Shown here: one piece after another, positions 8,791-16,107 of the stretch | Layout: each line of letters starts with the position of its first letter | Position numbering within the stretch: position 1 is the first letter of the stretch | Source: Prochloron sp965198675 | Lineage (GTDB): Bacteria; Cyanobacteriota; Cyanobacteriia; Cyanobacteriales; Prochloraceae | Direction of reading: 5' to 3' | Assembly (NCBI GenBank): GCA_965198675.1 | Contig: OZ240666.1 | Coordinates: forward strand, 434,001-498,000 | Length of the DNA stretch: 64,000 nucleotides | Position numbers and translations under genes: made by a program | Notes under the pieces: model-generated | The model's database searches: none | Told to the model about the DNA's origin: nothing | The model's input: only the letters and a program-made list of their open reading frames with translations

Positions 8791-9238
8791 TATGCACATA
8801 GTGCCGTCTCCCATCAGGGGGGGTAGGGAATAACCCCCACCCAACTCCTATTTCTAGGGTAAAGTTCGCCTCGTCGTCTTGCCTCGCTTTCCAGCTCGAA
8901 TTCGATTCGAGCTGGGTCGAGGCGCAAAGTTATCGGTCGGTACTATCCAAGCCGCACTACCTTACCCCTCGTAGAGCTGTTTAACGACTCGGTTCTAGAG
9001 CCTGGAACTGGCGTCGCATCCCAGGGTAGGAACTTTAACTAAAAACTTGCCGATAACGTAGCCCTCAAAGGGCTTAGACTGGTCAAGCACCTCCGGTCTA
9101 GGGCACGAAGCCCCGTCTCTTTAGAGCGGGGTGCTGACACCTTTTCTTTAGCGCTGAAATATCTACTACACTCAATATAACAACAAATATGCATTTTGGC
9201 AACAGTGAAAAAAGATTTTATTTCCAGAGGGCGTGAGA
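8791..9238. other. non-coding stretch with hairpins
   Basis: No gene is supported. It holds an inverted repeat around ctcgaattcgattcgag (about 8896-8912) and a transposon-type hairpin gccccgtctctttagagcggggt (about 9111-9133) like other IS605 ends in the window. That hairpin sits just before the tnpA gene, so it may be the left end of that element. Confidence 0.45.
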
Positions 9239-9752
9239 TGAGCGACTTAAAAGCCCATCTTGTATTGACGACCAAATATAAACGGAAGGTATTTACAGGA
9301 GAAATCTTAGAACGATTAGGGGAAATTTTAGAGGACCTGTGTCAGAAGTGGAATTGTAAGTTATAGCAGTACAAAAAAGGGTTAGGACACCAAGCTAATG
9401 TAGGGGCGCAGGTTGTGCGCCCTGCGAAATTTATATGTCCTAAACTGTTTGCGTAGTGCTATAGTTGAAGAGCGAGCTGCTGAATGAATATTCAGGCAGG
9501 CGAGCGGTCAATGGCGAGGAGGACCATATTCATTTGCTGTTTCAATATTATCCACAGATGGAATTGAGTAAATTTATAAATAATATAAAAACGGTTACCA
9601 GCCGCAGGCTCCGTCAAGAATTTAACGAGCGGGTGAAGCTTTTCTATCGCAAAGATGTATTGTGGAACGGTTCTTATTTTATCGCTAGTTGTGGAGGTGT
9701 AACAGTAGCAACACTACGAAAATACATAGAATCTCAGGACAAGCCGAGTTAA
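9239..9752 (+). pseudogene. tnpA: IS200-family Y1 transposase TnpA, interrupted
   Basis: The 5' part (ATG 9239) reads MSDLKAHLVLTTKYKRKVFT and then EILEDLCQKWNCK, a TnpA_REP/Y1 N-terminus. A miniature insert occupies about 9363-9462. The gene then resumes with GEEDHIHLLFQYYPQMELSK, containing the HUH pair (HIH), then FINNIKTVTSRRLRQEF, the WNGSYFIASCGG block and the tyrosine in ATLRKYIESQ. The catalytic residues survive but the reading frame is broken. Confidence 0.8.
9363..9462. mobile_element. about 100-bp miniature element inside tnpA
   Basis: The insert begins tatagcagtac and ends gtagtgctata, imperfect inverted repeats of 11 bases with one mismatch, and has an internal palindrome around ggcgcaggttgtgcgcc. 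The left-end words recur at about 1470-1495, and tagcagt/actgcta words flank 47620-47665. It fits a small non-autonomous MITE. Confidence 0.65.
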
Positions 9753-9845
9753 ACCGAGTGCGGCATTCCTCTCACGAAGCAACCGCCCTTGGCGTCCCGC
9801 TTGCGTCCCCTGGCGAGTATAGCGTGAGGCTCCTGCCGCTTTAGC

Positions 9846-10064
9846 TGAACGAATGCGCGACAGTCCCCACCCGTAGGATGCGTTAGCTGTCGTAGGATGC
9901 GTTACTAGCCACTGTAGGATGCGTTACTAGCCGTAAGTAGTAGCAACAATACAAACTTTGTTGGCGTAACGCATCGTACTAGCAACAATACAAACTTTGT
10001 TGGCGTAACGCATCGTACGTAGCAGCATCCTAAATTAAATGGGTTAGCGTAACGCATCCTACGC
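9846..10064 (+). repeat. dispersed repeat with taggatgcgtta words, copy A
   Basis: The core begins gaacgaatgcgcgacag and continues tccccacccgtaggatgcgt. Then come tagtagcaacaatacaaac and tttgttggcgtaacgcatcg, the latter twice here, and it ends gcgtaacgcatcctacgc. The same order is found at 58340-58496, and on the other strand at 20146-20294 and 51424-51519. A 30-bp piece is at 47987-48021. It is palindromic (taggatgcgtta / taacgcatccta) and has no ORF. Confidence 0.85.
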
Positions 10065-10368
10065 GAAGCGGGGTGGGGAAGGATAGCGCGGGAACTTCCT
10101 GGGTGATACCCCCTAAGTTCCCAACTACGCTTTGGGAACCTTGTCGGGGTTTTATCTTGACAACCTACATCCAAACTGCTATAGTTAGGGTATCCGACCC
10201 AACAGTCCTGCTCCTGCCAAGCCTGGCCTGAGCAGGGCCAACCCGCCGAATCACCTACCAACTCTATCCAAGCGTAGAAAGCTCACGCAAATTGCACATG
10301 GCCCGCAAGATGCACTGCGAGCTATACAACGCTGCTTTGGCTAATCGTCGAACTCAATACCAGCGCCT

Positions 10369-10425
10369 CGGACCTGCCCGCGGCATTGATTAATGGCGCG
10401 GGTGCGGCTGCACAGGAGCAGGGGT
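10369..10425. repeat. short palindromic repeat (cccgc...gcggg) in tnpB
   Basis: The word cctgcccgcggcattgatta followed by atggcgcgggtgcggctgca interrupts the TnpB frame. Related sequence lies at 4545-4592 and, partially, at 6525-6553 inside another tnpB remnant. Confidence 0.7.
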
Positions 10426-10812
10426 GGATTACTTTGAGCAGCAGAACTCCCTACCAGCATTCAAAGAAGTGTGGCCTGAGTACAAAGAACTGGGATCTCA
10501 TACTCTGCAAGCAACTTTAAAACGAGTAGATTTTGGCTATCAGCGCTTTTTTAAGGGGCTGGCAAAATATCCTAGATTCAAAGCAAAACGTCGCTACAGA
10601 GGGTGGACATATCCAGACAGTGCTGGTTGGAAAGTTCACACAAATATGGGTGTTAACGGTCAGCTTGAGTTGAGGCATTTTAAATCCGGCCCTATCTTTA
10701 TTCCAATGCGGGGAAAGGCTAGAACTTGGGGGAACCCAACAACTTGTACTCTAGTTTGGAGCAACAATAAATGGTACGCTTCCATCACAGTGAATTGTGT
10801 CCCCGAAAGGCA

Positions 10813-10889
10813 AACCCACCCCCCTTCGCCCCCCTCCCAGGTTCCCCTCCTGGGAGGGGGTAGGGGTGGGTGGGGTTGGGGGGTGGGTT
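10813..10889. repeat. GC-rich palindromic insert in tnpB (frame-shifting)
   Basis: Nested inverted repeats: outer aacccacccc / ggggtgggtt, inner stem 10831-10841 with 10849-10859 (cccctcccagg / cctgggagggg). It separates the coding blocks ...CVPERQ and VGLDFGCK and shifts the frame. Confidence 0.75.
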
Positions 10890-11223
10890 GGTTTAGATTT
10901 TGGTTGCAAAGTAGCTATAGCTACATCTGATGGAGAATTTATAGAAGCTCCAAAGTTTCAGACAAAAGCAGCTGAAAGGGTCAGACAACTTTCTAAACAG
11001 TTAAGAAGGAAGCGCCGTCCTGAAAAGAGGAAGACTAAAGCCTCTCGTAGATGGCGCAAAACCCAGAAGCAAATCACATCGGTCAAACGCAAGGTTGCTA
11101 ATCAGCGCCACGACTGGTCTCATAAGGTAGCAGCACAAATCGTTAGCGGTAATAGCTTGGTTGCTACTGAGAAATTAAACCTTAAGGGCATGACTCGTAA
11201 AGGAAAAGGCAAGAGAAAGCGCC

Positions 11224-11268
11224 AAACCCACCCCTCTTCTCCCCTCCCAGGAGGGGATGGGGGTGGGT
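11224..11268. repeat. 45-bp palindromic insert in tnpB (in frame)
   Basis: The core is the same as at 10813 (aaacccacccctctt ... aggaggggatgggggtgggt). It adds exactly 15 codons between GKGKRKR and SLLDVAIGM, leaving the frame open. This resembles protein-coding palindromic repeats known from other bacteria. Confidence 0.75.
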
Positions 11269-11546
11269 ATCGGTCTTTGTTAGATGTCGCAATTGGCATG
11301 ACAAAAGATGCTATTAAGTACAAAGTACTCGAGGCAAAAGGTGTTTATTTAGAGGCACCGACACAAAAGTTAAAACCCACTCAACGATGTGCTAAATGTT
11401 GGGACACTACCAAGAAAACATTGAGTGACCGTGTTCATGTTTGCCAATATTGTGGACATACAGAAGATCGGGATGTAAATGCAGCTCAAGTAATGTTGGC
11501 TTGGGCTAGGGGTCAGGAACTGGCCTCTTTAGATGGGTCGCGGCGT

Positions 11547-11609
11547 AGGATGCGTTAGCTGCCGTTAGGATGTGGTAGCTGCCGTTAGGATTAGCGTAAC
11601 GCATCCTAC
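11547..11609. repeat. taggatgcgtta-type repeat remnant
   Basis: The words gtaggatgcgttagctgccg, ttaggatgtggtagctgccg and ttagcgtaacgcatcctacc follow one another at the 3' end of the TnpB pseudogene and encode its apparent last residues (RRRMR). Related to the dispersed repeat copies A-D. Confidence 0.7.
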
Positions 11610-11729
11610 CAATTGTGGAAACATGAGGCAACTAGGGGCGTTGAAACGTCAGAAACGCCGTGTTCAGCGTAGCGACACGGCGTAGTTCATATCAATAATC
11701 TCCCTAACACCTGAAACGAAGAACAAAAA

Positions 11730-12443
11730 ATGATTGTCTGTCCCAACTGCAATCACCAAAATCCGGAAGCAGCACTTGCCTGCGAAGCTTGCTATACTCC
11801 TTTATCCACTATCAGTAGCTGCCCTCATTGCGGCGCTACCATAGAACTAGATGCAACCTTCTGCGGTCAATGTGGTTTAAATTTACCACCAGAGATGACC
11901 GAAAATGCCGAACCATTGAGAGAAACTATGGTGAATACATCCAACCTTCCCGGATCAGTTGAAAACCCGAACCCAGATCCTGTAGTAACGCCTGTGATTC
12001 AATCAATCGAGAACTCAGAATTGGTGATGAGCAAACCAGAGTCGGAAGAAAAAACGGCTCCATCCTCAAAACAACCTGGAGCTAACCCAAGTCCCGCTCA
12101 AACTATGCTCCAAATTCAGAGAGCTCAATTAGTACATCTGCAAAGCAATACAACTATTGAAATACCGTCGAATCTGCCGATTATTCATATCGGTAAGCCC
12201 AATGAGCATATTCCCCCAGATATTGATGTGGCAGGTTTTCCCAATTCAGAGATTGTTTCTCGAGTTCATGCTGATATTCGCTTAGAAGGAGATACTTTTT
12301 TTATTGAGGATTTAGGTAGTTCTAATGGCACTTATATTAACCATAACTACCTGTCTCCTGGCAATCGCCATCGACTCCGGGCGGGCGATCGCATAGCTCT
12401 GGGGAAAGAAGACAAGGTCACTTTTATTTTCGAGCTATCTTAA
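11730..12443 (+). CDS. zinc-ribbon and FHA domain protein
   Basis: This 237-residue protein begins with two zinc ribbons (CPNCNHQNPEAALACEACY and CPHCGATIELDATFCGQCG, residues 4-53). A low-complexity linker rich in Pro, Glu and Ser (about 54-125) follows. A C-terminal forkhead-associated domain (about 135-236) shows IHIGKPNEHIPPDID, SRVHADIR, EDLGSSNGTYIN and GDRIALGKE. FHA domains bind phosphothreonine, so a role as adaptor in Ser/Thr kinase signalling is inferred. Monocistronic in appearance, with a 120-base leader after IS debris. Confidence 0.9.
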   Translation: MIVCPNCNHQNPEAALACEACYTPLSTISSCPHCGATIELDATFCGQCGLNLPPEMTENAEPLRETMVNTSNLPGSVENPNPDPVVTPVIQSIENSELVMSKPESEEKTAPSSKQPGANPSPAQTMLQIQRAQLVHLQSNTTIEIPSNLPIIHIGKPNEHIPPDIDVAGFPNSEIVSRVHADIRLEGDTFFIEDLGSSNGTYINHNYLSPGNRHRLRAGDRIALGKEDKVTFIFELS

Positions 12444-12473
12444 AATGTTAGGAAAATTACGCAAATAAATTAT

Positions 12474-13463
12474 TTAATATAGTTCGAGCATACGCTGAAT
12501 AGGTCTTTTCGCCGCAATGCGGATCTCCTGGGAAAGAACAATCTCTGGTGCTTTATGCTTCATAGCTAAATACAACTTCTCTAAAGTATTCAGCCGCATA
12601 TGGGGACACTCGTTACAGGCACAATTATTAATCGGCGGAGCCGAAATAAAGCATTTGGACGGGGCAACATGTTGCATTTGGTGAATAATTCCCGGCTCTG
12701 TAGCGATAATAAATGCCTCGCTTGCGCTGGTTTGGCAATATTTTAACAGGGCAGTAGTAGAACCGATATAGCTGGCGTGGCGCAGTAGGTTAGGTTCACA
12801 TTCTGGATGAGCGATAATTTCCGCTTCTGGGTGTTCTATTTGTAGCTGCACAATTTTCTTTTCGGAAAATGTCTCGTGGACAATACAGCTACCTTCCCAC
12901 AATAACAAGTCCCGCCCCGTTTGCTCCATCACATAGCGACCCAAGTTTCTGTCTGGGGCAAAGATAATCCCCTGTTCTTCCGGAATTTGATTGACAATCT
13001 TAACAGCGTTAGAACTGGTACAAATAATATCGCTCATCCCTTTGATTGCAGCAGAGCAATTGATATAAGATACAACCACCCGATGGGGATGAGCTGCTTT
13101 GAAGGCAGCAAATTCTTCCGGCGGACAACTATCAGCCAGGGAACAACCAGCGTTTAAATCCGGTAACAACACAAGTTTGTCGGGATTGAGGATTTTCGCA
13201 GTTTCTGCCATGAAGTGGACCCCAGCAAAGACAATGGTATCAGCATTGGTTGCTGCTGCTTTTTGCGCAAGACCAAGAGAATCGCCGATATAGTCTGCAA
13301 TATCTTGAATATCCGGATCTTGGTAATAGTGAGCGAGAATGACGGCATTGAGTTCCTGTTTGAGCACTTCAATGGCAGCAAATAGGTCCTTGGGCAGCAA
13401 GTCGTCTTTGATTCGGGTTTGTTGAGCTAAGGCAGTTGTAAACACAGTTGGGTAAAACTGCAA
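12474..13463 (-). CDS. nadA: quinolinate synthase A
   Basis: NadA condenses iminoaspartate with dihydroxyacetone phosphate to quinolinate in de novo NAD synthesis, using a [4Fe-4S] cluster. The 329-residue protein shows LNAVILAHYYQDPDIQDIAD, TIVFAGVHFMAETAKIL, LLPDLNAGCSLADSCPPEEF, CTSSNAVKIV, FAPDRNLGRYV, IAHPECEPNLL and the C-terminal cysteine-rich NNCACNECPHMRLNTLEKLY. Length and motifs are typical. It lies 17 bases downstream of cofG on the same strand, so co-transcription is possible. Confidence 0.97.
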   Translation of the reverse strand: MQFYPTVFTTALAQQTRIKDDLLPKDLFAAIEVLKQELNAVILAHYYQDPDIQDIADYIGDSLGLAQKAAATNADTIVFAGVHFMAETAKILNPDKLVLLPDLNAGCSLADSCPPEEFAAFKAAHPHRVVVSYINCSAAIKGMSDIICTSSNAVKIVNQIPEEQGIIFAPDRNLGRYVMEQTGRDLLLWEGSCIVHETFSEKKIVQLQIEHPEAEIIAHPECEPNLLRHASYIGSTTALLKYCQTSASEAFIIATEPGIIHQMQHVAPSKCFISAPPINNCACNECPHMRLNTLEKLYLAMKHKAPEIVLSQEIRIAAKRPIQRMLELY

Positions 13464-13480
13464 GATTATATGGTCTGGCT

Positions 13481-14512
13481 TTAATTATAGTCAATTTTCC
13501 CCCATCTAACTACAGCAGTCTGCAACTGGGGTGGCAACCAATGGTAATATTGAGGATAAACGGGTAAACGAGGAACTAATTCCCATCCTGCTCCTGCTAA
13601 AATTTCTTTGAGACTGGATACCCTAGGATGGTCATAATTGGGATTCACCTCATCCAGGGGTCCGATTCCCCCTAAATCTCTTGCACCAGCAGCAATGCAT
13701 TCAAGTAAAAAATTCCTTTCTGGGAGTAGATTTGGAGGAATTTGAATTGTAATATTATGGGGGAGAATGTGCCTTGCTCTGGCAATTATTTCTGGTAGTC
13801 TGCTGAGATTGAAAGCGCCACCGCTATAACTCTGGCGAGAACCTAGACTGTGAGGTTGGAGAATAACCTCCTGAATATGACCCCAGCGTTTTTGCATCAA
13901 GGCGATCGCGGCTAAACTTTCCCACCAGTCTTCTTCTCTTTCCCCTATACCCAAAAGTAAGCCAGTGGTAAAGGGAATTCCCAATTTACCCGCCCATTCT
14001 AACTGTTGCAAGCGCAATTGGGGTATTTTACTGGGGGCGTGACGATGAACTGTTGCCAGCAGTTTAGGGGTAAGCTGTTCTAACATTAGCCCCATGGACA
14101 CATTCACCTGCTTTAACCGTTCCATTTCCCCAAAACTCAATACTCCAGCATTGGTATGGGGTAAAAATCCCAGAGACAATGCTAATTCACAAAGAACGTA
14201 AATTCTCTCACACCAAGATTCTCGCCTGGTTGAACCAGGATGCACTTCCCCACTGAGAATGAGAATCTCGCAAATACCCACTGACTGAAGTTTTGCTAGT
14301 TTGTGTCTTGCTTGAGACAAGGTTAGCCAGGAACTTTCACCTGGTTCTGCTCGGAAATTACAATAACTACAGCGATTAAAACACTCATAGGTGGGAACTA
14401 AAGTATATGCAGGGCTATAGGTTATATAGCAACCGCCTGGGCGATAGGTAGGCAAAATCAATTGTGCAAAAAAACTGCTGAAACCCTTGCTAATCAACAA
14501 CGCTGTAGCCAA
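13481..14512 (-). CDS. cofG: FO synthase subunit CofG (radical SAM)
   Basis: CofG with CofH makes 7,8-didemethyl-8-hydroxy-5-deazariboflavin, the F420 chromophore precursor that also serves as antenna in some cyanobacterial photolyases. The 343 residues include the radical SAM cluster loop YECFNRCSYCNFRAEPG (CX3CX2C), then ILILSGEVHPGS, LPHTNAGVLSFGEMERLK, NVSMGLMLEQLTPKL, IPFTTGLLLGIGE, LQPHSLGSRQSYSGG and GGIGPLDEVNPNYDHP, all CofG-like. A cofH partner is not in this window. The 5' flank is a long heptamer repeat array. Confidence 0.93.
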   Translation of the reverse strand: MATALLISKGFSSFFAQLILPTYRPGGCYITYSPAYTLVPTYECFNRCSYCNFRAEPGESSWLTLSQARHKLAKLQSVGICEILILSGEVHPGSTRRESWCERIYVLCELALSLGFLPHTNAGVLSFGEMERLKQVNVSMGLMLEQLTPKLLATVHRHAPSKIPQLRLQQLEWAGKLGIPFTTGLLLGIGEREEDWWESLAAIALMQKRWGHIQEVILQPHSLGSRQSYSGGAFNLSRLPEIIARARHILPHNITIQIPPNLLPERNFLLECIAAGARDLGGIGPLDEVNPNYDHPRVSSLKEILAGAGWELVPRLPVYPQYYHWLPPQLQTAVVRWGKIDYN

Positions 14513-14619
14513 TTATTTTGGCGCAGGTACTTATAGCTTGCTCGAAATGTTCTAACCCGCTTTCTGATCTTATAAACTGGGAACTCATAACTGTACGCGC
14601 ACAACCTGCGCCCCTACAA

Positions 14620-14958
14620 CTGGTAACTGCCTGACTGCCCCGGTTGGCATGAGCAGGACTGGTAACTGGTAACTGGTAACTGCCTGACTGCCCCGGTTGG
14701 CATGAGCAGGACTGGTAACTGGTAACTGGTAACTGCTAACTGGTAACTGGTAACTGGTAACTGCTAACTGCTAACTGGTAACTGGTAACTGGTAACTGGT
14801 AACTGGTAACTGGTAACTGGTCACTGGTCACTGGTCACTGGTAACTGGTCACTGGTCACTGGTCACTGGTCACTGGTCACTGATAACTGCTAACTGCTAA
14901 CTGCTAACTGGTCACTGGTCACTGATAACTGGTAACTGGTAACTGGTCACTGGTCACT
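14620..14958. repeat. heptanucleotide repeat array (TGGTAAC family)
   Basis: More than 30 near-contiguous 7-bp units of four kinds (TGGTAAC, TGGTCAC, TGCTAAC, TGCTCAC type) lie between cofG and a response regulator. They are preceded by two copies of a longer unit (gcctgactgccccggttggc then atgagcaggac). Occasional gataact units are one-base variants. Short arrays of the same family are at 4731, 18240, 19960, 31541, 50277 and 50415. It resembles the short tandemly repeated repetitive sequences known in cyanobacteria. Confidence 0.95.
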
Positions 14959-14965
14959 GCGACTA

Positions 14966-15649
14966 TTAATCCTCTGTTTTTTCTTCTACCATGTGTTTGA
15001 ATCGAGAATCATTCATAAAATTATCAATTTTTCCCTTTATGCGCCCGACGTTTTTTTTGAGTAACAATAACATATTTTTCCCTTTCTCGTCCAACTTATC
15101 CCCATAATAAGCTATCAGAAATTCAGCTAGAGATATCATGGATATTATAGGAGCCTGTAAATCTTGGGAAATAAAATAAGCTAAGTTTTTCAACTCTCGA
15201 TTTGCTTCTTCCAATTCAGCTATAAGTCGGTCTTGTTTTGCGTCTATCTGCTTCCTTTCAAGGGCGTGGAGGATGGACCTTTCCAGTATAGCTGTATCCA
15301 TCTGATCCTTAATGAGATAGTCTGCCGCCCCTATCTTCATCGCCTCAGTATCTATTTGATGGTCTCCCAACCCGGTGAGTAAAATAACCGGAGCACTAAC
15401 GCCCCGGTTGATAGCTTCTTTGAGCAGTTCCAAACCAGTTTCCGGACCAAGGCGATAGTCTAAAAGATAAATATCATGGCGCTTTTGCCCAATTACCTCC
15501 AGGGCTTCTGAGTAGGTATCGATCCAGTCTAGCTGGAATAAGCCTATTTCAGCTGTCTCCAGTAATTCTTTCGTGACAATATAATCATCTTCATCGTCAT
15601 CCACCAATAAGACTTTCAAGTAGCTATTTTCCATGTTAATCCACCTCAT
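14966..15649 (-). CDS. response regulator fused to a degenerate histidine-kinase dimerisation domain
   Basis: The 227-residue protein has a receiver domain (VLLVDDDEDDYIV; phospho-acceptor Asp64 in YLLDYRLG; Thr in VILLTGLG; Lys in YLIKDQ). A helical linker (about 130-155) and one half of a DHp domain follow: NLAYFISQDLQAPIISMISL. The usual phospho-accepting His of SHDLQEPL is Gln162 here, and there is no ATPase domain. It may act as a phosphate sink or a dimerising decoy for the adjacent kinase; this is inference. The real start is probably MENSYLKV (residue 6). It is eight bases downstream of the next gene and in the same operon. Confidence 0.85.
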   Translation of the reverse strand: MRWINMENSYLKVLLVDDDEDDYIVTKELLETAEIGLFQLDWIDTYSEALEVIGQKRHDIYLLDYRLGPETGLELLKEAINRGVSAPVILLTGLGDHQIDTEAMKIGAADYLIKDQMDTAILERSILHALERKQIDAKQDRLIAELEEANRELKNLAYFISQDLQAPIISMISLAEFLIAYYGDKLDEKGKNMLLLLKKNVGRIKGKIDNFMNDSRFKHMVEEKTED

Positions 15650-15657
15650 TTACGCAT

Positions 15658-16107
15658 TTACGCGCTGGGTAACTCTACAAGTCCAAACCAATAGTGATCT
15701 AACATTTTTATGATGGCTACCATAGACTCAAATGTCACTGGCTTAGCAATGAAGGAATTTACCCCTAAGTCATAAGTTCTAAAGATGTCTTCTTCTGCTT
15801 TGGAGGTTGTCAGAACCACAACGGGGATTTTCTTCAGTTCTGGGTTCTCTTTAATCTCCTTCAGGGCTTCCCGTCCATCTTTTCTCGGCATATTCAGATC
15901 CAGGAGAATCAAACTGGGACGGGGGGAGGAATCAGCATACCTATATGGACCCCGATGGTACAAAAAATCCATTAGTTCCTCTCCATCCTCAACGAAATAA
16001 AAGTCTCCCAAATCGTTCTCTTCGAGAGCTTCCTCCATCAATAAGCGATCGTCTTCGTCATCGTCTGCCACCAGGATTACGGTTTGCTGTCCTTCCTTTC
16101 TCATCAT
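15658..16107 (-). CDS. Rcp1-like single-domain response regulator
   Basis: This 149-residue CheY-type receiver has VILVADDDEDDRLLMEEALE (acidic pocket), the extended RGPYRYADSSPRPSLILLDL loop typical of Rcp1-type regulators with phospho-Asp in LILLDLNMPRKDG, VVVLTTSKAEEDI and FIAKPV. There is no output domain. Its ATG overlaps the kinase stop by four bases, which indicates translational coupling and makes the kinase its likely phosphodonor. Confidence 0.93.
   Translation of the reverse strand: MMRKEGQQTVILVADDDEDDRLLMEEALEENDLGDFYFVEDGEELMDFLYHRGPYRYADSSPRPSLILLDLNMPRKDGREALKEIKENPELKKIPVVVLTTSKAEEDIFRTYDLGVNSFIAKPVTFESMVAIIKMLDHYWFGLVELPSA

Larger units (their letters stand above)
10250..11558 (+). 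pseudogene. tnpB: third TnpB, broken by palindromic inserts
   Basis: The protein can be pieced together as LYPSV, HMARKMHCELYNAALANRRT, an insert at about 10369-10425, DYFEQQNSLPAFKEVWPEYK, YQRFFKGLAKYPRFKAKRRY, ASITVNCVPERQ, and an insert at 10813-10889 that shifts the frame. It then reads VGLDFGCKVAIATS (RuvC-I Asp), RQLSKQLRRKRRPEKRKTK, LVATEKLNLKGM (RuvC-II Glu) and a third, in-frame insert at 11224-11268. The zinc ribbon CAKCWDTTKK, CQYCGHTEDRDVNAA (RuvC-III Asp) follows. All catalytic residues survive, so the inserts look recent. No intact TnpB product is expected. Confidence 0.8.

Noticed and set aside
8569..8844. Stand-alone 91-residue protein
   Set aside because: From residue 37 it is the start of a deleted TnpB; the part before it is transposon end sequence.
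9905..10261. 118-residue ORF on the minus strand
   Set aside because: It lies in dispersed repeat copy A; the apparent protein is translated repeat (KFVLLLVRCVTPT twice).
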